This document shows, piece after piece, positions 39,410 to 48,167 of a stretch of 64,000 nucleotides of DNA. The notes under the pieces are model-generated. The model had not been told where the DNA came from and searched no databases. It worked only from the letters and a program-made list of their open reading frames with translations. Position numbers and translations under genes: made by a program. Source of the DNA: Williamsia sp. DF01-3 (GTDB lineage: Bacteria; Actinomycetota; Actinomycetes; Mycobacteriales; Mycobacteriaceae); contig NZ_JALKFS010000005.1 of NCBI RefSeq assembly GCF_023051145.1, forward strand, positions 4,791,733 through 4,855,732. The letters run 5' to 3'. Numbering within the stretch: the first letter of the stretch is position 1; each line of letters begins with the position of its first letter.

Positions 39410-39788
39410 TTTCGTTCAGCAGATCGAGGCAGCGCCTGTATTCGTCTTCCTCACCGATGGTCTGCGCCGCCCGCGCGAGCACGGCGACGCAACGCAGGAA
39501 CCCGCGGTTGGGCTCGTGGCTCCACGGCACGGGGCCGAACCCTTTCCAGCCGTGCCTGCGGAGCTGGTCGAGCCCGCGGTGGTAACCGGTACGGGCGTAG
39601 GCGTAGGCGGTGATGGTCGCGCCTTCGTTCATGGCGGCTTCGGCCAGGTAGGCCCAGGCGATCGAGGCGGTCGGGTGCTGGGCGGCGACCGCAGCCGGGT
39701 CGGAACCGTTCAACAGGTCCGATTCGGCTTCGTCGTCTCCGGTCAAGAGGGTGGGCTGAGGGCCGAGAAGATCTCCGAACGACGTCAT
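39372..39788 (-). CDS. DUF3151 protein, Rv0360c-like
   Basis: A 138-residue soluble protein with the DUF3151 text WAYLAEAAMNEGATITAYAYARTGYHRGLDQLRRHGWKG spread over the middle (residues 46–84) and WSHEPNRGFLRCVAVLARAA. Function unknown; it is restricted to actinobacteria and sits between the Rv0359- and Rv0361-like genes as in M. tuberculosis. Helical, TPR-like in appearance. Confidence 0.9.
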   Translation of the reverse strand: MTSFGDLLGPQPTLLTGDDEAESDLLNGSDPAAVAAQHPTASIAWAYLAEAAMNEGATITAYAYARTGYHRGLDQLRRHGWKGFGPVPWSHEPNRGFLRCVAVLARAAQTIGEEDEYRRCLDLLNESDPAAAGELGLA

Positions 39789-39947
39789 CGGACCATTGTC
39801 GCAGCTCTCGATCGGGTGCGGGCGACCCCTCCGGCCGCCAGTTCATTCGATAGGGTGGGCGCGACGCTGCGCGGGGGTGACTGTCCGAAGGTCGGCCAGG
39901 TTCCTGCGCACTGTGAACAGTGTCGGTCGAGGAACAGGGCTGGGTGG

Positions 39948-41759
39948 ATGTCACATCCTGACGATGAAGGCAATTCTGTTGCGCGGAGGGCCTTTTCGGC
40001 AGTTCGTAAGCTTCGCGAACGAAAATCGGGTAGCGGGGCCGAAGCAGCACGACGCCCCGGTGCATCCACGACATCTCCTGCGGGGCAGGAAAAACAGGGG
40101 GGTCTGTTGCCGCAGGGAAAGTCCGATGGCGAATCGCCACAGGGGGCCGTGAACGATTCGGCCGACAGTCCGGTGACCGAACCGACGAGCCCGACCCCGG
40201 AGTCGGCACAGGACACCGGCGCCGCTCCCGCCGAGAGCCCGACGTCCCCTGCCGAATCCACTGTCGAGCCGGGCGCTGATACCGCGGTGGACAACCGTGC
40301 CGACGCCGCCGATGAAGATTCCCCTGCCACCCCAGGCACCGCCGAGACAGCAAGCCAGGATCCGGTGGTCGACGCCGTGGTCAACGAAGCCCCGGCTGCC
40401 GAAGGCGCCGATAGCTCCGACCCGGCCGTCGAATCGGCAGAGGTCGAGGACGACGTCGCAGTCCCGGCCTCCGCGGACAATGAGGCTGCCGCGTCGGACG
40501 AGCCCACCGATACCTCCGGTGACGACGAGCAGCCTGCCGATGCGAAGGACAACAGCGCACCGGCGGCCGATCCGCCCTCCGATGAGCCGGTTGCCGATGA
40601 GCCGGTTGCCGATCAGTCAGCCGACAGTCAGACGGTTGAATCTTCCGTTGAACCGGAGGCGGCGCAGGATGCCCCCGACGAGGCGCCTGCACAGAGGACG
40701 CCTGATCGCGCCGAAGCCGAAGCCGAACCCGAAGTCGAAACCGCGGCCGTTCCGGCAGACGAGCAACCCGTTGCAGACGAGAAGACGGTGGGACCCGAGC
40801 AAACGGTGGCAGCCGAGAAGACCGGCGCGACCAACAAGACCGTGCCGGACGAGAAGGCCGCGGCGGACGAGAAGTCACCGCGTCAGGACACCGCCGGGGA
40901 ACAGCCCGGCGGCGATCCCGCCCCGGCGCCCAGCGAGGCCGTGACCGCCCAATTTGCCGCGGTCCCGGCGGTTTCCACGTCGAAATCCTCGGCATCACAA
41001 TCCGACTCGACGTCGAAGGACGAGCCCGTCGGATCACCCGCCGACGAGAACGAGACGGAGGTGCTGGCTACCGCTGCGGCCCCTGCCGACGTCACCGACC
41101 AACCGACGGAGCGGATCAGCACCACGAAGGCGGCGCCAACAACGACGTCGGCGGCGGCGGCGACCGCCTCGAACACCAGGTCACAGTCGCACCCAGGATC
41201 GCCGTCGAACATGGGGTCGCCGTCCGCGCAGGTGCCCGATTGGAAAGCGGAACCGGCTGCGCCGCAGTACATCCCGCCTGCAGGTGGCGGCCAGCAGAAT
41301 CGAACCGCCGGCGGACCCAAGAAGTCGCGGAAAGGTCTGTGGTTCGCGCTCGCCGCGCTGGTCCTGATCGCAGCGGTGGTCGCGGCGGTCATCGCCGTTG
41401 TCGCCTCCGGAGACGAAACCAGCGAGGTCCCCGCCGACGTCGCGGCCGCGCGGGCGCTCGAGTACACGACCGCGCTACGCGACGGCGACATCATCACTCT
41501 CCGACAGATCACGTGCGGTGAAGCGCAGCAACGCTTTACGAGCATGTCTGACCAGGAGTTCGCCGAGGATCACCGGATCCAAGAAGAGAACAACGAACTG
41601 GTCGGCGTCGACGGTGTCAAGGCGTCGAAGATCGTCAACGACGGCAACGGAGCCGTCGTTGAGGTGATCGCCTACAAGATGCTCACCCCTGACGAGAAGC
41701 TCGACGTGGCACTCACACTGAGCAAGATCGACGGGGAGTGGAAGGTCTGCAAAGCCTGA
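39948..41759 (+). CDS. Rv0361-like membrane protein with very long acidic disordered N-terminus
   Basis: 603 residues from ATG 39948; the frame is open much further upstream but there it covers the FUSC and DUF3151 genes. Residues 1 to about 440 form a low-complexity cytoplasmic region rich in Ala, Pro, Asp, Glu, Ser and Thr, with short internal repeats (DEPVADEPVAD, then DEKTVGPEQTVAAEKT-like). A KKSRKG stop-transfer cluster, one transmembrane helix (LWFALAALVLIAAVVAAVIAVVAS) and an exposed domain of about 110 residues follow, ending KIDGEWKVCKA like the paralogue at 14126. Rv0361 itself is far shorter. Function unknown; the anchor could scaffold cell-envelope proteins. Confidence 0.85.
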   Translation: MSHPDDEGNSVARRAFSAVRKLRERKSGSGAEAARRPGASTTSPAGQEKQGGLLPQGKSDGESPQGAVNDSADSPVTEPTSPTPESAQDTGAAPAESPTSPAESTVEPGADTAVDNRADAADEDSPATPGTAETASQDPVVDAVVNEAPAAEGADSSDPAVESAEVEDDVAVPASADNEAAASDEPTDTSGDDEQPADAKDNSAPAADPPSDEPVADEPVADQSADSQTVESSVEPEAAQDAPDEAPAQRTPDRAEAEAEPEVETAAVPADEQPVADEKTVGPEQTVAAEKTGATNKTVPDEKAAADEKSPRQDTAGEQPGGDPAPAPSEAVTAQFAAVPAVSTSKSSASQSDSTSKDEPVGSPADENETEVLATAAAPADVTDQPTERISTTKAAPTTTSAAAATASNTRSQSHPGSPSNMGSPSAQVPDWKAEPAAPQYIPPAGGGQQNRTAGGPKKSRKGLWFALAALVLIAAVVAAVIAVVASGDETSEVPADVAAARALEYTTALRDGDIITLRQITCGEAQQRFTSMSDQEFAEDHRIQEENNELVGVDGVKASKIVNDGNGAVVEVIAYKMLTPDEKLDVALTLSKIDGEWKVCKA

Positions 41760-41811
41760 TCGGACTGTGACAACCGCGCCTTCGCGGTCGTTCGGGCGTT
41801 AGGCTTGGTCG

Positions 41812-42216
41812 GTGCCCTCACCGCAGGACCGGCCATCACCACCTCCCCATCACCGTGTGATCGACGCGGCGACCATCCCATTGCGTTCGCAGCGACCCCA
41901 GGGCCCCGTTCGACGTAGCGGGTTCGAGGCGCCGCCTCGACCGAGCGACACCGCTACCCGACCACCGCAGCCGCCTGGCCGTCCGTGGCAGCCGCCGGCG
42001 CCGTATGGCGTCCACGCGCCGGCGGACGTTCCTTTCAGGGACCGTCCTCAGATGCCGGTCGAGCAACAACAAGCCGCTCCGAGGCCCGTGATCGTCGCCC
42101 CGGCCCGGATGACAACAACGCAGCGACCGCACCGCCGGGTGGATACCTCGGTCTTGTGTGCGGCCGCTGCGTTGATGCTGCTCGGACTGGCGGTCCTGGT
42201 GGGTATCGCGCTCTGA
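41812..42216 (+). CDS. Small proline-rich tail-anchored membrane protein
   Basis: 134 residues from GTG 41812. Residues 1–110 are proline/arginine-rich and probably disordered; a single C-terminal helix (VLCAAAALMLLGLAVLVGIAL) ends the protein, so it would be tail-anchored. No homologue recognised. It occupies the place of mgtE in the mycobacterial order Rv0361–Rv0362–Rv0363c. Base composition and frame use look coding, but the call rests on little. Confidence 0.55.
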   Translation: MPSPQDRPSPPPHHRVIDAATIPLRSQRPQGPVRRSGFEAPPRPSDTATRPPQPPGRPWQPPAPYGVHAPADVPFRDRPQMPVEQQQAAPRPVIVAPARMTTTQRPHRRVDTSVLCAAAALMLLGLAVLVGIAL

Positions 42217-42253
42217 CCCGCCGGGACCGCTTACCCGGTCTTCGTCTCGACTG

Positions 42254-43291
42254 TCAGGCGCTGATGGACTTACCGACCGACTTGAGGTCGGTGCAGGCCT
42301 CCACCACACGCTCGCTCATGGACGTCTCTGCCTTCTTCATGTAGCTGCGCGGGTCGTAGACCTTCTTGTTGCCCACGTCGCCGTCGACCTTGAGGACGCC
42401 GTCGTAGTTCGAGAACATGTGGCCGACGATCGGACGGGTGAAGGCGTACTGGGTGTCGGTGTCGACGTTCATCTTGATCACGCCGTAGCTCAGGGCTTCC
42501 TCGATCTCGCTCTTGAGCGAGCCCGAGCCGCCGTGGAAGACGAAGTCGAACGGCTTGGATCCGTCGGCCAGACCCAGCTTCTTGACGGCCACTTCCTGGC
42601 CGGTCTTGAGCACCTCGGGGCGCAGCTTGACGTTGCCCGGCTTGTAGACGCCGTGCACGTTTCCGAAGGTCGCGGCCAGCAGGTAGCGACTTCCGGAGTC
42701 GCCCGCACCGAGCGCCTCGATGGTGGCCTCGAAGTCTTCGGCGGTGGTGAAGAGCTTGTCGTTGATCTCGTTCTCCACGCCGTCTTCCTCGCCGCCGACA
42801 ACACCGATCTCGACCTCGAGGATGATCTTCGCGGACGCGGCCTTGGCCAGCAGATCCTTGGCGATCTCCAGGTTCTCGTCCAGCGGCACCGCGCTGCCGT
42901 CCCACATGTGCGACTGGAACAGCGGGTTCTGGCCTGCGTCCACACGCTCCTGGGAGATGGCGATCAGCGGACGCACGTAGGTGTCCAGCTTGTCCTTGGG
43001 GCAGTGGTCGGTGTGCAGTGCCACGGTGATGCCGTACTTGGCGGCCACCACGTGCGCGAACTCGGCCAGCGCCACCGCACCGGTGACCATGTCCTTCACT
43101 CCGAGACCCGAACCGAACTCGGCGCCACCGGTGGAGAACTGGATGATTCCGTCGCTGCCCGCCTCCGCGAATCCTTTGAGGGCTGCGTTGATGGTCTCCG
43201 ACGAGGTGCAGTTGATCGCGGGGAAGGCGAAACCGCCCTCTTTCGCCGCGTTGAGCATCTGTGCGTATTGTTCGGGCGTTGCGATGGGCAT
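42254..43291 (-). CDS. fba: Fructose-bisphosphate aldolase, class II
   Basis: Zinc-dependent aldolase of glycolysis and gluconeogenesis. 345 residues. Metal and substrate residues are visible: LHTDHCPKDKLD (first His), VEIGVVGGEEDG, GNVHGVYKPGNVKL (His ligand), and FVFHGGSGS (His ligand and phosphate loop), ending near NVDTDTQYAFTRP. Length and motifs place it with the mycobacterial Fba (Rv0363c). Divergent from the DedA-type gene, as Rv0363c/Rv0364 are. Confidence 0.97.
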   Translation of the reverse strand: MPIATPEQYAQMLNAAKEGGFAFPAINCTSSETINAALKGFAEAGSDGIIQFSTGGAEFGSGLGVKDMVTGAVALAEFAHVVAAKYGITVALHTDHCPKDKLDTYVRPLIAISQERVDAGQNPLFQSHMWDGSAVPLDENLEIAKDLLAKAASAKIILEVEIGVVGGEEDGVENEINDKLFTTAEDFEATIEALGAGDSGSRYLLAATFGNVHGVYKPGNVKLRPEVLKTGQEVAVKKLGLADGSKPFDFVFHGGSGSLKSEIEEALSYGVIKMNVDTDTQYAFTRPIVGHMFSNYDGVLKVDGDVGNKKVYDPRSYMKKAETSMSERVVEACTDLKSVGKSISA

Positions 43292-43431
43292 GTGGCCTCC
43301 AGCCGAGGTTCGGTGATCTTCGCTGACCAGTATTGCAAGGACCGTCTACGCCGGTGAGCACCCTCCCGCCGTACGGCACAGCGCCGCCTGGCGGGACCGG
43401 CCGGCAACAACCGGTACCCTTGGGTCCCGTG

Positions 43432-44151
43432 ATGGAGACTGTCCTTGCCCAAACGACCGACGTGGCGTTGATGCCTGGGTTCTTGGACCCGATCAATCTC
43501 CTCAATTCCTTCGGGACCTGGATGCTCGGTGGGCTGCTGCTCATCGTGTTCATCGAGTCGGGTCTGCTGTTCCCGCTGCTGCCCGGCGACTCCCTGTTGT
43601 TCACGGCCGGATTGATCGTGGCCGCCAAGTCGAGCGAGATCGAACCGTTCGCGCCGCTGTGGGTGTTGCTGCTCACCATCCCGATTGCCGCTTTCCTCGG
43701 CGATCAGGTCGGTTATTTCCTCGGCAACCGGTTCGGATATTCGCTGTTCAAGCCCGATGCGCGAGTGTTGAAGAAGAAGTACATCGATGAGGCACACGAG
43801 TTCTTCGAGAAGCACGGGCCCATCACCATCTTCTTGGCGCGATTCGTTCCCATCGTCCGTACCTATGCGCCGCTCGTCGCGGGTGCAGCCCGGATGAAGT
43901 ACTCGACGTTCCTCGCCTACAACATCGTCGGAGCCATCGCCTGGGGTGCGGGCGTCACCCTGCTCGGCTACTTCCTCGGCCAGATCGAGTTCATCCAGAA
44001 GAACATCGACATCATCTTCCTGATCATCGTGTTCGTCTCGGTCCTCCCGATCATCACCGAGCTGTACAAGCGCTGGCGCGGCCGCGATTCTCAGAACTCG
44101 GGCGATGCTGTGGCGGATCCCACCACCGCCCCTTCCGACACCCCGAGCTGA
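43432..44151 (+). CDS. DedA-family membrane protein, Rv0364-like
   Basis: 239 residues from ATG 43432 (a GTG one codon upstream also fits); readings from 43333 would start inside the fba promoter. DedA motifs: ESGLLFPLLPGDSLLFTAGL, GDQVGYFLGNRFG, and FLARFVPIVRTYAPLVAGAARM with the conserved arginines. Four to five hydrophobic helices and a basic C-terminal tail. Second DedA protein in the window, distinct from that at 11781; family members are linked to lipid-carrier recycling and membrane homeostasis. Confidence 0.92.
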   Translation: METVLAQTTDVALMPGFLDPINLLNSFGTWMLGGLLLIVFIESGLLFPLLPGDSLLFTAGLIVAAKSSEIEPFAPLWVLLLTIPIAAFLGDQVGYFLGNRFGYSLFKPDARVLKKKYIDEAHEFFEKHGPITIFLARFVPIVRTYAPLVAGAARMKYSTFLAYNIVGAIAWGAGVTLLGYFLGQIEFIQKNIDIIFLIIVFVSVLPIITELYKRWRGRDSQNSGDAVADPTTAPSDTPS

Positions 44152-44179
44152 CCCCGCCCCGCCGCTCGAACACCCAAAC

Positions 44180-44192
44180 GCAGGCTTTGTGT
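44180..44192 (+). repeat. Left arm of a 13-bp inverted repeat flanking the AbiEi-like gene
   Basis: GCAGGCTTTGTGT; the exact reverse complement is at 45314–45326. The two arms lie 55 bp and 155 bp outside the gene they enclose (44248–45159). A related GCAGGCACTRCA string lies beside each arm (44199–44210 and 45288–45299). Confidence 0.6.
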
Positions 44193-44247
44193 CTCCTTGC
44201 AGGCACTACAGGGCCTGCATCTGGTGACAAACCCAGCCTGTGCTGGA

Positions 44248-45159
44248 CTAGATGATCCCGCCCGTTCGAAGGCCGTCGCGGAGTAGGGCCCGGAACCGTC
44301 TGCGGTCCTGAAGGATCTTCCAGTCCCAGCGAACGACGACAAAGCCATGACGGAGCAGACGATTGTGGCGTTCGCGTTCGGCGTGCCAGGACGCGTCGGC
44401 TTCCTGGCCGTCAGCTGTGTACTTGCCTCTCCCGTCGAACTCGCCGATGACCTTCCCGTCCCAGTCGAAGTCGCTGCGGGCAAGGAAGATCCCGCCCGGC
44501 GAGTGGAACTCGTGCTGGAGCCGCGGTAGGGGGATGTCACCCATCTCGATCATTCGCGCCCGGCTCAAGGACTCTCCGGCGGTCTCGGCTTTCTCGTCGG
44601 CATGGCCGAGCGCACTACGGAAGTTGGCGATGCCTCTGCTCCCGGCGAGACGAGCCGCCAGACCTTCCAGCTGGGCTCGCGGTACCCCGCGGCGGAGTCC
44701 GCAATCCACCACCGTCAGTGCACCGGCAAAGTCGGAAGCGCAGGCCACGTCCGCGACGGTTCGCGCCATCGACGTCACCCGGAACGAACCCATCTCCACG
44801 ATGTCCTCGTCGAGCAGCTGTCCGCGGTGCAGGTAGACAGATTTTCCGCGTTCAGCACCCCGGTCCACGATGAAGTGGACCTGGCCGTAGTCGCGGCCGA
44901 GCGTGTCCACCTCGTGCAGGACGGCGGCAGATTGATGACTCAGCACTCTCTGACCTCTTGTCCGCCCGGCCACCGCGACGACCTGCCGCAGGTAGCTTTG
45001 CTCAGGCGTGAGGTCCGACTGGGGTTCGCAGTAAGCGCCTCGGACCACACGCTTGAGTTCGCCGCGGCTCGTCGCCCGTCGCAGCGTGTGATCTGTGCTC
45101 GCCCCTGTACCAATCTGCACGGACCGCAGGATCAGGTTCACGTCATCGATGCCCTCCAC
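44248..45159 (-). CDS. AbiEi-like antitoxin/DUF559-type nuclease-fold protein
   Basis: About 303 residues from GTG 45159 (GTG 45141 and a frame open to 45309 are alternatives). The N-terminus looks like the type IV antitoxin AbiEi winged helix (LRRATSRGELKRVVRGAYCEP). The C-terminus resembles DUF559/Vsr-type PD-(D/E)xK nucleases: SDFDWDGKVIGEFDGRGKY, with Asp and Glu in the right places, and ERHNRLLRHGFVVVRWDWK. Such proteins are common singletons in actinobacteria; their activity is unproven. No AbiEii-type toxin gene is next to it. Flanked by inverted repeats. Confidence 0.8.
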   Translation of the reverse strand: MEGIDDVNLILRSVQIGTGASTDHTLRRATSRGELKRVVRGAYCEPQSDLTPEQSYLRQVVAVAGRTRGQRVLSHQSAAVLHEVDTLGRDYGQVHFIVDRGAERGKSVYLHRGQLLDEDIVEMGSFRVTSMARTVADVACASDFAGALTVVDCGLRRGVPRAQLEGLAARLAGSRGIANFRSALGHADEKAETAGESLSRARMIEMGDIPLPRLQHEFHSPGGIFLARSDFDWDGKVIGEFDGRGKYTADGQEADASWHAERERHNRLLRHGFVVVRWDWKILQDRRRFRALLRDGLRTGGII

Positions 45160-45313
45160 ATCGCAATCGTCGGACGTCGTTCGGTACCTTCTGAGCCCGT
45201 CACGTGCCCACGGACTGATGCTGGGGATGACTGTTCCGCTGTTGAGAACTCGACCTGTCCACGCGCACGCAGGGTTTTCGGCAGAACGCAGGCACTGCAA
45301 CACCGGCACACGA

Positions 45314-45326
45314 ACACAAAGCCTGC
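45314..45326 (-). repeat. Right arm of a 13-bp inverted repeat flanking the AbiEi-like gene
   Basis: ACACAAAGCCTGC, the reverse complement of 44180–44192. It lies between the upstream end of the AbiEi-like gene and the stop of the methyltransferase gene (45345). Confidence 0.6.
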
Positions 45327-45344
45327 AGATTGAAGAAGCCGGGG

Positions 45345-46019
45345 CTACCAGGCCTGATCAAGGTCGGCATGCTGCCGGATCCAAGCGTGCATGGCGATAC
45401 CGGCAGCGACACCGGCGTTGATCGAACGGGTGGAACCGAATTGGGCGATCGAGACGGTGAGGTCGGCGTGGGCCTGGGCGTCGGCGCTCACCCCGGGTCC
45501 CTCTTGACCGAACAGCAGCACACATTCTCGCGGGAGGTCCGCGGTCTCGAGCGGCACCGACCCCGGGGTGTTGTCCACGGCCACCACGGCAAGCGACCGC
45601 AATCGAGCCCATTCCATCAGGGCGCTCACCGAATCATGATGCAGCACATGTTGATAGCGGTCGGTGACCATTGCGCCGCGCCGGTTCCAGCGTTTGCGTC
45701 CGACGATGTGGACCGCGGCCGCTGTGAACGCATTGGCGGTGCGCACCACGGTGCCGATGTTGCCGTCGTGCCCGAAGTTCTCGATGGCCACGTGGAACGG
45801 GTGGCGGCGCGTGTCGAGGTCGGCGATGATGGCCTCGCGCGTCCAATACCGGTACGCATCAACAACATTGCGCCGGTCACCCTCGGCGAGAAGGGTCGGG
45901 TCGTACCGTGGATCGGTCGGCGGCTCGGTGCCGTATTCCTCGGACCAGGGGCCCTTGCCGACCACCGGTTCGCCCCACTCGGTGGGCCCAGGCTCGGCGG
46001 TGGACTCGTCCTGGCTCAC
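45345..46019 (-). CDS. SpoU/TrmH-family tRNA/rRNA 2'-O-methyltransferase
   Basis: 224-residue SPOUT methyltransferase that methylates ribose 2'-OH of a structured RNA using SAM. Motif 1 NIGTVVRTANAF, motif 2 VLLFGQEGPGVS, and motif 3 SIAQFGSTRSINAGVAAGIAM form the trefoil knot. GTG 46019 directly abuts the pyrE stop. Equivalent to Rv0380c in the mycobacterial order near pyrE. The exact RNA target cannot be told from sequence. Confidence 0.93.
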   Translation of the reverse strand: MSQDESTAEPGPTEWGEPVVGKGPWSEEYGTEPPTDPRYDPTLLAEGDRRNVVDAYRYWTREAIIADLDTRRHPFHVAIENFGHDGNIGTVVRTANAFTAAAVHIVGRKRWNRRGAMVTDRYQHVLHHDSVSALMEWARLRSLAVVAVDNTPGSVPLETADLPRECVLLFGQEGPGVSADAQAHADLTVSIAQFGSTRSINAGVAAGIAMHAWIRQHADLDQAW

Positions 46020-46589
46020 TCAGGCCAGGCCGATGTCGCTCAACCCGAGCAGCGACCGGTATTCCACACCTTCGGCCGCGATGATCGCGTCGGCTCCGGT
46101 GGCGCGGTCCACCACTGTCGCCACCCCGACAACGGTGGCGCCGGCGTCACGGAGGGCACGCACCGCCGTGAGCGGTGAATTGCCGGTGGTGGTGGTGTCC
46201 TCGACCACGAGGACGCGCTTGCCCACGATGTCGGGCCCTTCGATCTGCCGTTGCATCCCATGGGCTTTCGCGGCTTTGCGCACCACAAATGAGTTGATCG
46301 GCCGGCCGGGGGCGTGCATGATCGCGGTGGCCACCGGGTCGGCGCCGAGGGTGAGTCCGCCGGCCGCTTCGAAGTCCCAGTCGGCGGTCAGTTCCCGCAA
46401 CAGCATCCCGATCAACGCTGAGGCCTCGTGGTGCAAGGTCGCTCGCCGGAGGTCGACGTAGTAGTCGGCCTCCGCGCCCGACGACAACGTGACCTTGCCG
46501 TGGACCACGGCGATTTCCTTGACGAGTTCGGCCAATCGCTCACGTGCCACCGGCGTCGCGTCGGCGCCATCACGATCGGTCACGGTCAC
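46020..46589 (-). CDS. pyrE: Orotate phosphoribosyltransferase
   Basis: Joins orotate to PRPP to make OMP in pyrimidine synthesis. 189 residues with the PRPP loop VLVVEDTTTTGNSPLTAVRAL near residue 115, the N-terminal GKVTLSSGAEADYYVDLRRATL typical of OPRTase, and GGLTLGADPVATAI. Overlaps the upstream membrane-protein gene by four bases and abuts the methyltransferase gene; the three form one operon matching Rv0383c–Rv0382c–Rv0380c. Confidence 0.96.
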   Translation of the reverse strand: MTVTDRDGADATPVARERLAELVKEIAVVHGKVTLSSGAEADYYVDLRRATLHHEASALIGMLLRELTADWDFEAAGGLTLGADPVATAIMHAPGRPINSFVVRKAAKAHGMQRQIEGPDIVGKRVLVVEDTTTTGNSPLTAVRALRDAGATVVGVATVVDRATGADAIIAAEGVEYRSLLGLSDIGLA

Positions 46590-47512
46590 TGTGGTCCTCC
46601 GGGTCGGGGGTTCCCCGGCGGACCGGGCTGGCGCGGTATCGGTCCTGACGTGCGTACTGGCGGAACAGGTCCGCGGGTGACAGGCCCGGCGCTTCGGGTC
46701 ATCGGACCTGATCCCTCATTGCGACGGATCGGGCCGGCCTCGCGGGCGTGGGCACCCGATTCGGTCCGCGGCCCCGGATTGCGCTGCGGTCGTGGCAGAT
46801 CCTCGCGGCGGATGTTCTCGGTACGGGGGTCGGCCAGGCCGCGACGCGCGCGCCCGGTGGGACTCGACGGGTCCCGCGGGTCCGGCGCGCTCTGCGGATC
46901 GACGACGGGCGGCAGCACCCGCAACAGGTCGGTGAAGCGGCGAACGGTCTCCAGAGCGACGTCGAGACGTTCGGGGTCGTTGGTGATCGGCATCGACCCC
47001 AGCGACCACGCCCCCTCGTTCCAGAGGATCTGAATGTAGTCGGGAGCGTTGGTGGCCAAGGCGACCATGCGGCGATCGCACACGCGGCGGGCGACATCGA
47101 GGTGACTGGAGAACATCACCCTCTTACCCATCGCGCCGAGCAGTTCGACATCGTCCTCGGCCGGCGCGAGAGTCTTCTCGTGCCTCAGATCGATCGTCAC
47201 GTTCGATTCGGTGGTTCGGCGGATGGCCACGATGGTGGCGGTCTCGGCGAGGTCGAAGACGACGGTCTCTTCGCCGTAGTAGCTGCCGTAGGCCAGATCC
47301 TGGACCTCGATGTGGTCGGGCACATCCATCGCCGCCCGCCCGAACTCCGATTTCAGGGCCGGATCGGAGTCGCGGTATTTGAACCCGTGCTGATCGCCCC
47401 ACACTGCTCGTTCACGGCGCACCCCGGTCGTCCGCTTGCGGTCGAGCCACAGCAGAGCCAGGGCGCCGGCCAGCGCGAGGGCGGCGATCAGGAAGTAGAC
47501 GGCAGTCATCAC
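46586..47512 (-). CDS. Membrane-anchored protein, Rv0383c-like
   Basis: 308 residues: an N-terminal helix (VYFLIAALALAGALALLWL), a folded cytoplasmic domain of about 170 residues without a known motif (…FGRAAMDVPDHIEVQDLAYG…), and a proline/arginine-rich tail from about residue 205 (GPIRRNEGSGP, GPVPPVRTSGPIPRQ). First gene of the operon with pyrE and the SpoU methyltransferase. Family function unknown. Confidence 0.8.
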   Translation of the reverse strand: MMTAVYFLIAALALAGALALLWLDRKRTTGVRRERAVWGDQHGFKYRDSDPALKSEFGRAAMDVPDHIEVQDLAYGSYYGEETVVFDLAETATIVAIRRTTESNVTIDLRHEKTLAPAEDDVELLGAMGKRVMFSSHLDVARRVCDRRMVALATNAPDYIQILWNEGAWSLGSMPITNDPERLDVALETVRRFTDLLRVLPPVVDPQSAPDPRDPSSPTGRARRGLADPRTENIRREDLPRPQRNPGPRTESGAHAREAGPIRRNEGSGPMTRSAGPVTRGPVPPVRTSGPIPRQPGPPGNPRPGGPQ

Positions 47513-47597
47513 CGGTCAGCTTACCGTGGGGCGTCCGATTCGATATGCAGGCGAGGTAGCCGAGACCCGCACTCGCCCAGCGGGCCCCGTGACGGCG

Positions 47598-48092
47598 TCA
47601 GTTCTCGGGGATCGAACCGGAGACCCGGCCGTCCACGATGAGGTCGGCGATCATCGTGCCGTCGACCTTCACCACCCGGACGACAACCAGGTCACCGACG
47701 TCGAGGACGCTGAGCGAGCTGCCCTCGGTGGACTGCACGTGGGTGTCCGGACTGAGGATGAAGTGTTGTTTGCGGCCGTCGGCGGTGTGGACGTCGAGGG
47801 AGTCGGAGCTGATCTTGTCGATGGTGCAGAGCACCACCTTCGACCGTTCGGTGCTGAGGGCCTCGGGAATCTCTTCGGTAGTGGTCTCGCCCGCAAGCAC
47901 TCCGGCCTGATTCGGCGGTTCGCTTGGAGTGACGTACTTGATCTGTGTCGACGCCTGGCCCTGATCGCTGCGCTCGGCTCCGAGATGGATGCAGTAACCG
48001 AGGGCCACGCCCGCAACCGCCAGGCCGGCGATGCACAACAGCGTCACGACCCTTGTCGAACGCGGCGTGGAATCAGTCACGTGTCCGAACAT
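47598..48092 (-). CDS. Membrane-anchored small beta-domain protein, unknown function
   Basis: 164 residues with one N-terminal helix (VVTLLCIAGLAVAGVALGY) and an exported C-terminal domain of about 85 residues predicted to be beta-rich and OB-like: KISSDSLDVHTADGRKQHFIL … VLDVGDLVVVRVVKVDG. That layout resembles the DUF5666 type, but this is uncertain. ATG 48092 or GTG 48080 may be the start. It stands alone between the Rv0383c-like and dehydrogenase genes. Confidence 0.65.
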   Translation of the reverse strand: MFGHVTDSTPRSTRVVTLLCIAGLAVAGVALGYCIHLGAERSDQGQASTQIKYVTPSEPPNQAGVLAGETTTEEIPEALSTERSKVVLCTIDKISSDSLDVHTADGRKQHFILSPDTHVQSTEGSSLSVLDVGDLVVVRVVKVDGTMIADLIVDGRVSGSIPEN

Positions 48093-48167
48093 AGAAGCCG
48101 AGTCTGAGATCCGTCTGTGAATAGCGACAGCGGGGCCTGACTTGTTACCCCTGACTTGTTACCTCTG

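Noticed and set aside
38229-39947. Upstream extension of the Rv0361-like frame to 1176 residues
   Set aside because: This part lies antisense to the FUSC and DUF3151 genes, which have clear family matches; the first plausible start with normal spacing is 39948.
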